Shown in pieces: positions 51,241 through 63,428 of a stretch of 64,000 nt of DNA (position 1 is its first letter; each line of letters opens with the position of its first letter). Made by a program: the position numbers and the translations under genes. This DNA is from Clusia tigrina (Eukaryota; Arthropoda; Insecta; Diptera; Clusiidae): positions 28,052,516-28,116,515 of the forward strand of contig OV050030.1 in the NCBI GenBank assembly GCA_920105625.2, given 5' to 3'. Under the pieces are notes generated by a model, which was not told the origin of the DNA, did not search any database, and saw nothing but the letters and a program-made list of their open reading frames with translations.

Positions 51241-52240
51241 TTTAGAGAGAAAGCTTCCGACATGAAGTTGTCGTACCTCTCCGCTAAGACACTCGCAGTA
51301 GTTAAATGAATATTTAGATTAACGAAATTCGTACAAAATTAGCGATTATGATATTTTGAATAATATTCACTTTGGCTATTTAGTACAGCCGTCCGGCCAG
51401 AAATATTAAAGTTACTGTACGAGTATATAGAAAATGTTTCCTATAAATTGTAACCCAAAGCAGTGATGACATAAAGGAGCCAACAACATCAACAATATAT
51501 AGTCATCAGTACGACGGCTGATACTGAGTTAGTAAGAAATAACAGTTCATTCCGTTTATATCCTTAGAATTATGGATTTGATAGTCCGACGTACTCGTAT
51601 GTGAAGTTGACTCGCTAGGCGGAACTCGACTATTTTGTTCCAACACTTATTTTGTAAAACTATATATTTAATATATTTTGCAATACTTCATGATACGAAC
51701 ATAACGCAGATAGAATTGAAGAACAATATAGTAACAACCGTAGCAACAGTATCCAGGCACCGGGACTATAACACTCATATCAAGAAAAACATCCAAATAA
51801 TTTTAGTGCTCTCCTTTCGTGGAAATCTTTCACCACTCTATTCTGATCATCAGTCATACTCGTTGTACTGCAAATATCGCAGTAATTCATGATCTATGTT
51901 CAAGTAACAAATGTTCTAGAATGTTCTTGAGGGACCCGTGCAAAAACCATCTTCAGATATATGGTATATAATTAGAATCTCAGCAGTATTGTATATTGAG
52001 CACTGCTTGGACAATTATTTTGATTCAGTGCGAATGGAAGGAAAATGTGGAAGTGCTCACGCATTCGAAGGTTTGAGAATACCGTCTAATGACTTAAAAA
52101 ATTATCATTTGCTTCAAATAACACATCCTTCATGGTATAAATCAGTTACTGTTATTAAAATTGAGCCGCCCCGCGCTACGCAACAAAGTAAAAAAATCAG
52201 TTTATTTATTTGCTGTAATGCCACTGCGCGCAGCTTAATT
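51241..52240. other. Intergenic, nothing recognised
   Basis: 3' flank of the minus-strand OBP-like gene. Two recurrent octamers lie at 51418-51425 and 51592-51599. No other feature. Confidence 0.3.
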
Positions 52241-52263
52241 CTTTATTAATGGTAATACATTTA

Positions 52264-52777
52264 TTATTTACCAAATAAGCCAGCTAAGCCCTCAAGACCG
52301 ATTTTTTGTTTGATTTCATTCCTGAAGCAATATCCCACAGCGAGAATATTCTCACAAAGCTCATTGCTGGAGCGTTGTAGAGCAAAGCATTTCTTCGACG
52401 TCTCTTCGAATCCTTTCATGATCGGATATTCCTTATAAATGTTTTTGACGTTCAAGCGTTCCTTGTCATCAATGAAATTAATTTTGTCAAGGAAACATTT
52501 TAAAACTTGTTTCGATTTCTTCGACACATCTGCGCAATCCTCCTCGAAGTTGATTATATTCATTATTAGGCTGCCTTTAAGGAAATTGTGCTCGTCCCTA
52601 GCACTATGCTGCTTCAAGCACATTTTAATAACCTCCCTCCCTTCGTCCTCAGATATCTAAGTTTAGAAAAGTGGATGCTAATGATATAGAGACGAAAAAA
52701 GATATGGTTGAACTTACCTCAGCAGAACTAAAATTCCATAGAGCTAAAATAGCAAAACAAACTAGAATCGTCTTCAT
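52264..52777 (-). CDS. OBP-like small secreted protein, stretched-C2/C3 type
   Basis: Exon 1 is 52777-52718 (20 codons, signal peptide MKTILVCFAILALWNFSSAE), the intron is 61 bp and phase 0 (GAG|GTAAGT ... AACTTAG|ATA), and exon 2 is 52656-52264. The product is 150 residues. Cysteines: KMC-x27-DC-x12-KC-x35-KC-x10-LC-x8-YC, identical in spacing to the genes at 22.1 and 26.9 kb, which lie more than 23 kb away on the other strand. VLKCFLDKINFIDDKERLNV is the OBP-like core. The C-terminus ends in a short Gly/Leu-rich stretch (GLEGLAGLFGK). TATA box upstream; AATAAA on the minus strand at 52242-52247, about 20 bp past the stop. A secreted small-ligand carrier is likely. Confidence 0.87.
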
Positions 52778-52843
52778 TTTGTCACAAAAAGTTTATTTCA
52801 GTTTCAATACAAGACTGCAATATTACAACATTTGTCACCTGAT

Positions 52844-52852
52844 CTTATATAG
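52844..52852 (-). promoter_or_regulatory. TATA box of the 52.3-kb OBP-like gene
   Basis: CTATATAAG on the minus strand, about 67-75 bp upstream of the ATG. The predicted leader is about 45 nt. Confidence 0.6.
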
Positions 52853-52859
52853 CAATATT

Positions 52860-54419
52860 TTCAATGCAGATATTAGTTTTACTTCACGCCTGATTTCAGT
52901 TGTACTAGTTACAGCAATCTATAATTTGCTACCCTTGTCGGTTCATTGCAAAAGAGAAATATAAATTAGAAAGAATTTAATTATATAAATTGCAATCAAA
53001 GAAACTATTTACTTGATTTTTTATTTTATATTTTTCGGTCTCATTACTACTTGAGTACACCTCATTCAAATTTTTACGAATTCGAATTAATGCGAAAGTA
53101 AATTCACCATCTTGTAGAGTTAAGTACAGTGCAACGAAACAATATACTGAGTTTCCAATCTATATTGATAGGTCTAAATTATAGGTCGCTCTATATTAAT
53201 TGGTCGTTCTATAATAATAGGTCTAAAGCCACAGAATAAATATATAGAGAAGTATTCCATAACATCTACAAAATTTAATATATGATAAAAAAATGCAAAT
53301 TTTTTGTTGCCCACCAACATAATGTTGGACGTTTCTCTTTTCGATATATTTGAAAGAACAGATCTATCTATGTTACCTATTCAAGTGTACAGTCAAAATC
53401 TGTAACACTCATACTGAAATGTAACCCGATGAAGTAATCAAAAATTACTTTGTGTGGTCTATAAATTACAAGATCGTCTTTCAGGTTGAACATTTTTTCG
53501 AAATATATTGAATACAGTCTAAAAATATAAGCAATTGTATGTGTCCCACAATCTCAACAAAATTGTCCATAGATAATCTATATGAAACTCGTTACCTTAT
53601 CGATCTGAAGAAATCGTGGTAAGACATTGACATTTCTGTGGCTTGGTGACACTATCAATGTTCTGTTCCATGATTAATTTGTTGTGAATTTGTGGTATTT
53701 TATTTGCTGTATGGTCAAATTTGAGATGTTTTAAACTTGCTTCGGTGAAATGTCCACGATACTTGAGCAATCATGTGACTGTATTGATTGGCATATCACA
53801 CATGAAGGTATGAGTTTGATTTAATGTTATGATCTTCAGTTTTAGGAGTCCTCCTTGCAAGGAAGATTATATTTAACATGTCTGCAGACCCCCTAAACGA
53901 ATGTCTTTTAAATATTAAATATAAGAGCTAATAATTCGGCCGATTTCCCTAACGTAACATTTCCTAAATATTAAATATAGGATATAAATTTCACATATAT
54001 ATTTCTCTTTATTTTCAGTTTGAAACAATGTATCTCAAAAATTAAATCTAGTCGCATTAAAATTGTGAACTCGAAAGCACTCCCTAAACTCTGTTATACC
54101 ATCATAGTTGAAATATTTGAAACGTCCCTTGTGGAATTTCAAAGAAACTCACGTTAATAATGAAAATATTAGTACTCGTATGCATTATAACATAAGATTG
54201 GTTTGGAATAAAGATCCAAAACCATTTCATTTGAATTTTTATTGGCAAAAATGTCCATTGCAATAAACCGCAAAAATTTCCGGATTATAATTGGTTGTGG
54301 AATCTGCTTCGCTGATCTGCAATCTCCACCTTCAAAGTAATGAGATTGTTTCACTTTCTTCCGCACATTTGATTTAAATACTTCCGTTCATTTTGAAATA
54401 TTCTTACCCAATAATAACA
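52860..54419. other. Intergenic, nothing recognised
   Basis: AT-rich sequence with no feature beyond one octamer at 54173-54180. Confidence 0.3.
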
Positions 54420-54840
54420 AAAAGGAAAAGATAACAAATTCTCATTTGTTTCGGTTCGTTGCTGATTTTGAATTATTTTTGGAAATCTCCACAGATCTAC
54501 ACTGCCACGCTCATATAAATGAAATCATGTTCTTCATCACTTCGCTGTATCTCCTTGAATTGCAGTTTCGGCATGGCCCTTTAGTGTGTCGTGCCTCTGT
54601 CTGACTTGTGCAATGGTCCGTTTATACGCTTTGATGCAATGTGCCTTCCTTGTTGATGTCTTTATTGCCGCTGCTTTGGCCGCTTTCTTCACTGTGGCTT
54701 GCTTTAAAAAAGGGGGAGCGAATGATATTTGTGATGATTTCGATCTTATATCATATATAATCGTATATATGTGTGGGTGTATATAGCATAATTGGGCAAA
54801 AGGGCATTTCCGAAAGCGCAATCTCATATACCAGAGGGAG
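54420..54840. other. TE-free higher-complexity block
   Basis: Short unique block with overlapping frames on both strands, Ala/Lys-rich on the minus strand. No domain. Confidence 0.25.
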
Positions 54841-56656
54841 TATTTTAATTGGATCGAACCAGATTAGCGGTTAATGCCAGAACCGGCAAAGTCATTAAAT
54901 TCGTAACGCTGACAGAAACATCAGTTGATATTTTCTCTGTCTACTGTGTCGCTTTTCCACTGGAAAACTATCTATACACATGTGCGATAAGTTTATAAAC
55001 TTAGATAGTCCAATAAATCTTGCTTCCATAGATTAGAATTGCTACGCACAGAAGAGTCAGTCAGAAATATATGTAATTTCTTCAACATGTGAGTGTATGA
55101 AAATGAATTATTTAGAGAGTTTTAAATGAAACTTTGCTGCAATTGTATTTCGTGGGTTGGAGGTAACAATATAATTTGATACTTTGCTTTCATATAAATC
55201 TATAAAAATCAGCCAATATTTGAAAATTCAACCACTGTCCTCACACTACTTTTAATATGATAAAGGAAACACTGTTATTGTTAGTGTTTAAAACCAATAA
55301 AAAAAATGTTTTTATGTCTGGATTGGAACGATTTAAAGGTGTTTTCATCAAGTCGGTTCCATGCATAGTTGTATTTGGCCAGTTCCCGACAAAGGACGAT
55401 GGCAGTCTTTCTAAATTTCCAAGCAATATTTCGAAATTTAAACCAGAAACTCATTCCGCTTTCACAATTTATAGTTAAAAATTCTATAATAGTTAAATTA
55501 AGTTTTATTTTTTTATTTATTTACTTATCAATATTAATATTTATTGACAAACTATCTTATAACTATATTTACAAACTAAACAACCATTGTTATGAGTATG
55601 CTATTACTTAATTGTATTGGAGTATATCAAGGCAACAAAACTTATATCTTATGATAGAGGTCGGATATTTTGAATCGAGTCATTAAGGATGTGCTTATTA
55701 TTGTTTGTTGAAGAGCAGAAATTTCAGAATTTGCAACAATATAGTTCAGCAATCCTTCCAGCCTACAAAAACGTAGAAAGAAAAGTTCTTGCTCCTGAAA
55801 TAATCATAAGGCCTACAAATTAAAGTTTATTGGAATTCATATGGTGTTCGATACGCATTCGTTACAAATACAAAACTTTTGAAAAATACAGTCAGAAAAT
55901 AGCATTTAAATATACAATGTTAAATTGTGGAAGGGACAAAATTCGCATACCAAACACATTGTCTAATAAATTGCTGTATATTAAGAAAATATATTTTGTT
56001 TCTTTAACTAAAATATATATTCTCAATAGCTAATCATATTTAATATAACATTATCTGCTTTACCGAGATATAAGCAACAACTATCGCAGCACATACTGAA
56101 GCAACCGAAATGACCGTCATATAGGAGTAATTTACTATGTCTATTAAGCCAATTAGGTAAGTATTTTTCTGGTAGATGATTTTAAATAGTATGAAATGTT
56201 CAATTAATTGTAGGTGATGTCCGAATCGGACCTAGTTAGTACTCGTAGCGGCACTAATTAGATATGTGGCGCTACTAATTAGATATGTAACTATATATTA
56301 TGTTGTACCAAAATAAGTTCCGGACCAATCCTTACATCATTTGTAAACTTGCATAAATAATTGTCAGTACCATAAATAATCGCATATATACAAAATGTAT
56401 TATTAGTGGTAATATAATAAAATATAATGCTCAACAGGAAATTGCAAATATGTTTGGAACCCATTGGAAGATAATTTATTATTATTATTATTATTACACA
56501 TTATTCTAAAAAATTAATTATTACAATAAATACAATTAAAGAGTACTGGCAGATAATTTTATTGAATTATTTATCATAATTTTTTATTATTACAATTTAA
56601 CCTGCTATGCGACTGAGATTTAGTTTTCCGTATCAGTTGTTGTTGCTTCCTTAAAG
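54841..56656. other. Intergenic, nothing recognised
   Basis: AT-rich. A short repeat ctaattagatatgt occurs twice at about 56255-56290, and (TTA)n lies at 56476-56496. Confidence 0.3.
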
Positions 56657-57850
56657 TTTTTTTTTTTTTTTTAATTAAACATAAATTTATTTATTTTATC
56701 TTTTCAATTGAAATCCAACAATAATTTTTCAAAGCTTACAACTAACTAATAAATAGATTGATGCTCCGCGCCAGTGCTTGGAGCAATTTTAATTTTAGAA
56801 TTATAAATTATTATATTAAAGAAGTGGTCTTTTAAGACGAGATGTATACCATCCCTTGAAGCAGATTTCTTGCTGGCTGATTTGGATGACACTTAAGTTT
56901 GGTTTTATAGTTCCTTCAGAAATCTACGAGTTCTCTTTCAACCGGTTATAAATTCAGGTCGCGATGAATATTTTCATTTCTGACGAATCATGGAGCGCCC
57001 GTGATCGTTCTCAAAACTTTGGATTGAGCCCATTGGATTATTTGTAAATTTGATGCATTTGTAGTGCCCCAAATCTGGACACTGTGAGTCCAAATTGGCT
57101 TCATTAAAGCCTTGTATATAAATCACTGCATATTCCAGCCTTAGGTTCGCTTTTTTGTTTATATGAATGAATTTGCCCTGAGTTTCATTTGGATTTTCTT
57201 CGCTTCTATTTGCTTTCTCCAAGTGAGCCGTCGGTCGACATGCAATCCTAAGTATTTTAGCACTGATGCTTGCGGGATTTCAATGCCATTTAAGGAGACT
57301 GCCGGACAAGACCGGGGTTTGAGGGTTAATGGCACATATACACTTTTTTGCTTGTTTGCCTTGATGCGCCAGTCGGCTAGTCAACTTTATATTTTTTTTA
57401 AATGTTCTTCTAACTCACGCGAAGCTATCCTTGGATTTTGGTGACGGCTCAGGATAGCTGTGTCATCCGCAAAAGTCGGAGTAACGAGGTGTTTAACAGT
57501 TGGCAAATCAGAAGTGTACAAAGTGTATAGCATAGGGCCAACCACACTACCTTGTGGCCCTCTCCAGCCATAATTTCAAAGTCTGGTGTTAGGAATTCAT
57601 TATATTTAACTCTGAATTTCCGATTTGTTAAATATCATTCCAGAAGCCGATGCGAATTGCTCGGCAGAAACTTTCTAAGTTTATAGATAAGTCCTTCAGG
57701 CCAGACCTTGTCAAAGGCCTGTGCGACTTCTAGGAATATTCCTGAGCAGTACATCCTTTGTTAGAATCCTCGTCTTATTTCAGAAGCAATGCGGTGCACT
57801 TGTTCGATAGTTCCATGAGACTTTAAGGCTGATCTCTTTATTATGTAGTC
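56657..57850 (-). mobile_element. Jockey-like non-LTR retrotransposon, RT fragment with poly(A) end
   Basis: Minus strand: SHGTIEQVHRIASEIRRG, AQAFDKVWPEGLIYKLRKFL, FADDTAILSR (the catalytic xADD box, near 57490-57460), LNGIEI-QASVLKYLGLHVDRRLTW (about 57300-57220), with frameshifts and stops throughout. A run of 16 T (56657-56672) marks the poly(A) end, so the copy is 3'-complete but internally deleted (no RNase H seen). Its 5' end abuts the OBP-like pseudogene fragment. Confidence 0.8.
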
Positions 57851-57905
57851 ACTGCAAAATATTTAGCTAGGTATGGCAATTGGCATTTGTATCCATTAAA
57901 GGTTG

Positions 57906-58004
57906 TAAAATATTTGCCTTTCATTTTTATTATACAAAGTAACGTCGAAGATGTTACGCCATATTCGATTACTTGCTGACCCAAAGGTTCTTATAAAATT
58001 TTAA
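57906..58004 (+). pseudogene. 3' fragment of an OBP-like gene (paralogue of 61.3-kb gene)
   Basis: About 100 bp aligns with the last third of exon 2 of the gene at 61257-62576: TTGCCTTTCATTTTTATTAT, CAAAGTAACGTCG and TTACGCCATATTCGATTACTT match TGTGCCTTTCATTCCTATTG, CAAACCAACGTCG and TTACGCCATATTCGATTGCTT. A 1-bp deletion breaks the frame (GATG-TTACGCC versus GTTGTTTACGCC). The rest of the gene is missing, with a LINE fragment where the 5' part would lie. Confidence 0.8.
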
Positions 58005-58480
58005 AATTTAAAAAAAAAAGATTAAAAACACTGTTTTTTCAAAGTTTAGTTTTGAGAAAAAAGACTTATTTATAACTAAATAAAGAAGCATTAAAACGAA
58101 ATCTTGATTTATTTTCTCATTAACGTTTCGAATTAGATCTGGAAAGTTATTTTATACCCTCTCCTACAGACTCACATTATAGATATAAGTGACGTTTTTT
58201 AAGTGAGAAATAAATGAACAAAAATTTCATTTTCGTATCATCAACCACATGATTTTAATTCTTGATTCTGGAAGCTTAATACTTATTGGAAATGTGTTGG
58301 ATCATAAGATACAATAATTGGCTTAAAAATGCATGTTTTTTGTAAATGTAATTGTAGGGCGATTCAGATTCGCGTATGAAGAATATTTACTCTGTTATAC
58401 TTCCACGGTTATTTCTCGTTTAAATTTCGCTCAAAACATCACTCTGAATATTTGTTTAAAAATTATATGTAATTCAGTTA
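57906..58480 (+). repeat. Segmental duplication, copy A
   Basis: Homologous, in the same orientation, to about 62480-63030. Beyond the coding fragment the 3' flanks still align: TTTCGAATTA, AAGTGACGTTTTTTAAGTGA, TTTTCGTATCATCAA and GCGATTCAGATTCGCGTAT are shared with minor changes. Many small indels indicate an old duplication. Confidence 0.85.
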
Positions 58481-58989
58481 TAAGAAACAGACAATTTTTT
58501 TAATAGTATATATTAGGGGCCTCTATGAACAAATTATATATTAAGAAGTTACTAGTTAGCTCCCAAAGACTTGCTACGCTTTCTCCATCATTAATACAAA
58601 ATGACAATAAGAGAAATTGGTGAAGCTTAGAAGCAATTCTGATTTTTACACACTACAAAAGCAAGCAAAACATTTGTTGTTCTCGAATCAAAAATTAATG
58701 CAGGTACAGACAATAACGAGTGTGAGTCAAAAGATTTAAAATCATAATTACGAATAGAGAATATTTGAATTTGGAAATTTCTGTAGCTCCTCATGAAACT
58801 TTTGAGAGACATTATCGTATAGAACACACTCGCAACAATAGAATGTAGATTTAACTATTTATGGCAAGACTACATGTTGTTACTGTATGAGAATACTATT
58901 ATATAGGCTAGTGATTACAGGATGTAGTAAGTAGAAATCTATTCGTAAACAGTGATAAAAAAATTGGTATATTATATATATATATACTC

Positions 58990-59037
<48 letters not shown>

Positions 59038-61170
59038 AGTATTTTTACGAAAATATGTCTCTTGACAGTTCCACCACTGGATAGTGTCAAATAACACAAA
59101 CCCGTTATATCTCTAATTGAAGGAATTGAATTTCAGTTAATGAATAGTTAACAAAATTTTGTTTAATAAAACATATCATCAACTTTCACAACACAACTCC
59201 TGTTAAGACGCTTTGTATTATAGTAAATTTTAGATGATGTCGACAATATTCCAAATCATTTCAAATGTTGGTTAGTTAGTGCAAAGAGTATTTACGTATA
59301 TACGTTGTATATTGTATTTGGTTAGTTCATAAGCGATCTCTTATTTTGAGCACATTTACTCATGTGCAAGACTGTAGTAGTGTGGCTGATTTTCTTCAGA
59401 ACCAATGATAAAAAAAACCTATCCGTAAAGCCAACTAATGATAAACAAAGACATTTTTTTAAACGTAACAAAATTTTACGTTTAAGTGTCCCTTCTCTGT
59501 GTTCTCTGCTTATACTATGAGAGAAAGAGACACCATAATAAAAATACAGTGAATTATATTCTTAATATACTAAAAATGGTCTCAGAGTACAATTGCAAAA
59601 AATAAAAAAATTTTCCTCAAGTCTTCTAGTCTCTTTTCTACAATTCATTAAATGACCCTGTACAATCGACTGTGCTTGAGAATTGTAATGACGCAGAGAT
59701 AAGTGCCAATTTGAAGACACATTGTTCTCTATAATACTACGCAAAAGGTACTTCTTTCCGAATATTGTTTAATTAAAGCTGCTGGGCTTATCTTTTGTTG
59801 TTTTTAAAAACTAAAAAATTACGTGTTCCTTAGTCTAATATATTTTAAGTCGCACTTTTTACTTCGGAAATATTTTAATTATAATTTGTTAAGAAAGGAA
59901 ATAATTACTAACTAAATGCAACAACTGAAATTACACATTCCCCATTTCAGCATCTTATACTTTGTTGCGGTAAGTTAAAAATTTCAGAAACATAAAACTC
60001 CAGTTTTGGTCAAGCTTGATTTGTCAAGTTTTGATATGTGTGACTCTTTTAAAGGTCTGTATCAAATCTTTATTGGACTTGAAAGTGCATATACTCGTAT
60101 ACTATACAATTTTTTTCGGATCTCATGATAACTTCGTAGCACTTTACTTAATATAAAAGTAACTTTCTTAAAAGATCATTTTTTATATCATCAATTCAGT
60201 AGTTTCTTTAATTAAAGTAAGTAAGGTCCTCTTATATCAGCCACCAGCTTTTTCTATGCAAAAGAATAATAAAGTGGTAATGACCTCACGCACTAATAGG
60301 TTGAGCCAATGTCAAGATGTACTTAATTATATTGCTATTAAGTACTAGTACTAAGGTTAATAGCAATATATACTAGGTTATAAGGCTTTCTACTTTTTTC
60401 TTTCTATGTGCTCGGTCTCCCTAATGTAGGGAGTGTCTTCCTTGGCTGGTTCCAACTGCGATGATCCACATCCAATTGGCAAAATGGCACCATTTTGCTA
60501 CCGCTTTTTTGGTTTAGTTACAATTATATAAGTTTGCTTTTTTTGTTTGTTTTATTCCTGGCCCTTATAGCCAGCTCGAGAGGTTTATGAACGTGAGAGC
60601 GTTACTATTTAGTCCGACATATTTTTCTCTATTATATCTTATTTTCAAGTGTACATAGTTATACATACTTTTGTTAATTTAGTAACGTTTGCAAGCCATG
60701 CATATATATTATGTATAATAGACATGAGAGTGAACTTATCCCGCCCATTTGATGTCAAATTGCTTTGAAGACAAATAGTTAGGAACTAACTATGTACTAA
60801 TTTTCTTGAATTATATGATCAAATCAAGAAGCGAGGATTTTTACTTGCGAGAATTTTATTTGTAACCAAATCTGGGGTCTTTGTGTTTTTACGGTCGAAA
60901 GTACTCATGGGAACATTTTGTAAAGTTTTGTACCATTTCATAAATGTGGAGAAAAGTGTAAGAAAAAAACAAATAAAGCCAAAGTTTGTCGCTTTTTTCG
61001 AAAAAATTATTCAGTCGCGTTTTTTGATGACGCATCTGCATGTAAAACACTTGCGAAAATATTGCATACTGAAAAATTGTTTCCGACTATTCTTCATAGT
61101 TTTATTATTTACTTTGCTTATTAGAAAATAGAACTGTGAACGTAGAACTAAAAAGAAACAAAAATATATG
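58481..61170. other. Intergenic with (TA)n
   Basis: AT-rich DNA with a (TA)n tract at 58971-59031. No gene recognised. An 82-codon frame near 60883 opens with GTG and has no known domain. Confidence 0.3.
58971..59031. repeat. (TA)n tract
   Basis: About 60 bp of TA repeat broken once by CTCG, giving the octamer TACTCGTA found in many other places. Confidence 0.95.
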
Positions 61171-61177
61171 TATAAAA
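61171..61177 (+). promoter_or_regulatory. TATA box of the 61.3-kb OBP-like gene
   Basis: TATAAAA, 80-86 bp upstream of the ATG at 61257. No clear initiator at the exact distance. Confidence 0.5.
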
Positions 61178-61256
61178 CTTTCAGCACAACTTGATACACG
61201 AACACTCTCTGTAGCAATTTCAAATACTTACAGTTAAGTTCTAAAATATTTCAAAA

Positions 61257-62576
61257 ATGAAAGTTCTCTCCACAGTTGCTTTTATCATCGTTATCGTTGG
61301 AGCTATTACGAATCCAATTAACGCAGACGTGACTGAAGATCCTGTTACCACCACTACCAACAATCCTAGCAGAGTAAGTAAAAGTTAATCAATATACGTT
61401 AAAGAAAAGGAACAGATTCAAGTCACTAAAGAGTGCTGCATTAAGCTCAACAGAAGCTTCCCGGAAAATTCTATAAAATCAGTTGCGGACGAGTAACCGT
61501 TTAATTTTTTACCTACGAGTGAATCATATTTTATGACATTATGATTGAATCACAATATCGAATCGAAATGGCCATCGTAGCTTCATCCTGTGTGCGCAGA
61601 CTTGAGCTTTAATTTTGTATAAAACTATCATAAATTAGCCTAATTACGATACGATGTGATATGAACCTCAAAGGTTCGAGTTATTTTTGGTTTATTGGAT
61701 TTTATACACAGGCTGCAATGTTAGGTATCAACGTTTGTGGGCAATTAATTACATCGTTTCACTAAATAATGTCACATCTGAATTTTTTGCCGAAAAACTA
61801 TTGTTTGACTTGCAAGTCGTCTCTGTTAAAACTACATGCCAAAGAAGTTCACAAGTGGCAGGCAGGGCCAGAATAATTCCACGGTGGATGTGACTGAGCA
61901 CCTCGATTCTTAATGCAGGGGAATTGAGTGATATGGATTCTCAAGAACACTTTCGGCGATGGTTTCTTTTCATCGAACTTATGCCAATTAACGGCTACAG
62001 TATTATGATTATCGAAAATTTCATACGCACTGTACCATACAAAGGGAACTTATATATGATAACTTGGAATAATTTTTATGGATTGTGCGATTGTGTTACT
62101 TTTCCGTCATTGTTTGGCAAGCTTCTTCATTAATTTTTCTCAAAATATGAGAATAAAATATTTTCCAGCATACCCAATAGTAAAATGCAAATATATATAT
62201 CCACCTATTGGAAGAATTTTTAATTTAATTATTTAATATTATTTCTGATTTCTATTTTCTCTTTTAGTACGATGCCTGTATCGCTGAGAGCGGCGCAACC
62301 GCGTTGGATGTTCAAATTTTTCTAAACGCTGACAGTGACAATTATCTCTCCACTGATGGTATCAAAAACTTTGTTTTTTGCCAACTTAAAGAAAATGGAT
62401 TTTTGCCTTCAACCATTGGAATCCTCAGCATTATTCCCACCTTACAAAATCTTAACCCAGCTATTTCTTCTGATCTTTTAAATTGTGTGCCTTTCATTCC
62501 TATTGCGCAAACCAACGTCGCTGTTGTTTACGCCATATTCGATTGCTTGAGGAGGAAAGGAATTTTATTAATTTGA
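61257..62576 (+). CDS. Minus-C OBP-like secreted protein, two exons
   Basis: Exon 1 is 61257-61373 (39 codons), the 894-bp intron is phase 0 (AGA|GTAAGT ... CTTTTAG|TAC), and exon 2 is 62268-62576. The product is 141 residues. A signal peptide (about 22 residues, ending near NPINA) is followed by a short acidic, Thr-rich linker (TEDPVTTTTNNPS) that could carry O-glycans. The helical domain has only four cysteines: DAC (C1)-x33-FC (C3)-x34-NC (C4)-x19-DC (C6). The x19 equals x10+C5+x8 of the other genes with Val at C5, and C2 is also missing: the minus-C OBP pattern. AATAAA lies at 62626-62631. The intron is far longer than in the other five genes (55-73 bp). The C-terminus (RRKGILLI) is short and hydrophobic. 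Confidence 0.82.
61374..62267. other. Long intron of the 61.3-kb gene
   Basis: Contains two short frames (61687-61893 and 61924-62133, the second beginning TTG). Neither is flanked by phase-matched splice sites joining both exons that I can support, so they are left out of the gene model. Confidence 0.4.
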
Positions 62577-63030
62577 AAAACACTGTCTTCAAAATCAAAA
62601 TAATGTATGAGTATTTAGTTTTGAGAATAAATACTCTAATTCCTAATAAGGAAGCATAGAAGCGAAACCTCGATTTGTTTTCTTATTAACGTTTCGAATT
62701 ACAAGTGGAATGTTATTTACTCTCTCTCCGACATACTCAAATTATTGAAGTGACGTTTTTTAAGTGAAAAATAAATGATCAAAATAGTCATTTTCGTATC
62801 ATCAAGCACATGAGTCGATTCGTGATTCTGGAAGATTCACACTTATTGGAAATAAACTGAATCATGGGACTGAACCGTGTTCTTCGAAACGTATGATTTT
62901 AAAATTTTTGGTAATTGCGCTTGTGGGGTGATTCAGATTCGCCTATATACAATGCTAATTCTGACATGCTTATATCCCGTTTCAATTCCGCTTTGAAATT
63001 TACTCTGAAGAATATTTTAAGTTTTGGATT
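62480..63030 (+). repeat. Segmental duplication, copy B
   Basis: Covers the 3' third of the second exon and about 450 bp of 3' flank of the minus-C gene; partner of 57906-58480. Similarity fades after about 63030. Confidence 0.85.
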
Positions 63031-63164
63031 TGAAGATTACATTTTTATCGTAGCTTATTAATTTTTCTATTTAATTTGGATATCATCAAATCATGCTCCA
63101 TTAGGAGGGCATACTTTTTATTGCAAAATCAAAACAGTCTTCGAACCAGGCAATTGAATAAAAT

Positions 63165-63428
63165 ATGGATAGGAAAAAAAATAAGGAAATGAATATTAAA
63201 GCTCGGAGCATTATCGGCGGCATGTCATCCTGCGGCAGTAAAGTATTTTTATGTGACGTAATTTTCGGTTTGGCCAAATTTTCAATGAATTTTTATATTA
63301 GTATACAAGGTCGCCAAATCGAGGAAGTTTTTGGCGATCAACAGTATTTTTTAGAAGAACTTTCTCATACTGTTAGAAGGCTGCTATTCCATGAAGCATC
63401 CGAGGATTCTGTGCAACTGATTCGCTAA
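63165..63428 (+). CDS. Hypothetical short open frame
   Basis: An 87-codon frame with ATG at 63165, residues KARSIIGGMSSCGSKVFLC and IEEVFGDQQYFLEELSHTVR. It has a mixed, soluble-looking composition in otherwise AT-rich DNA. No signal peptide, family or splice partners recognised. It could be chance or an old element. Confidence 0.2.
   Translation: MDRKKNKEMNIKARSIIGGMSSCGSKVFLCDVIFGLAKFSMNFYISIQGRQIEEVFGDQQYFLEELSHTVRRLLFHEASEDSVQLIR

Noticed and set aside
51938..52249. 103-codon frame next to the 52.3-kb gene
   Set aside because: It opens with GTG and shows no domain; it lies in the gene's 3' flank.
61924..62133. Extra exon within the 61.3-kb gene
   Set aside because: It lacks supported splice sites that keep the phase between exons 1 and 2, and direct joining of exons 1 and 2 already gives a complete OBP-like protein.
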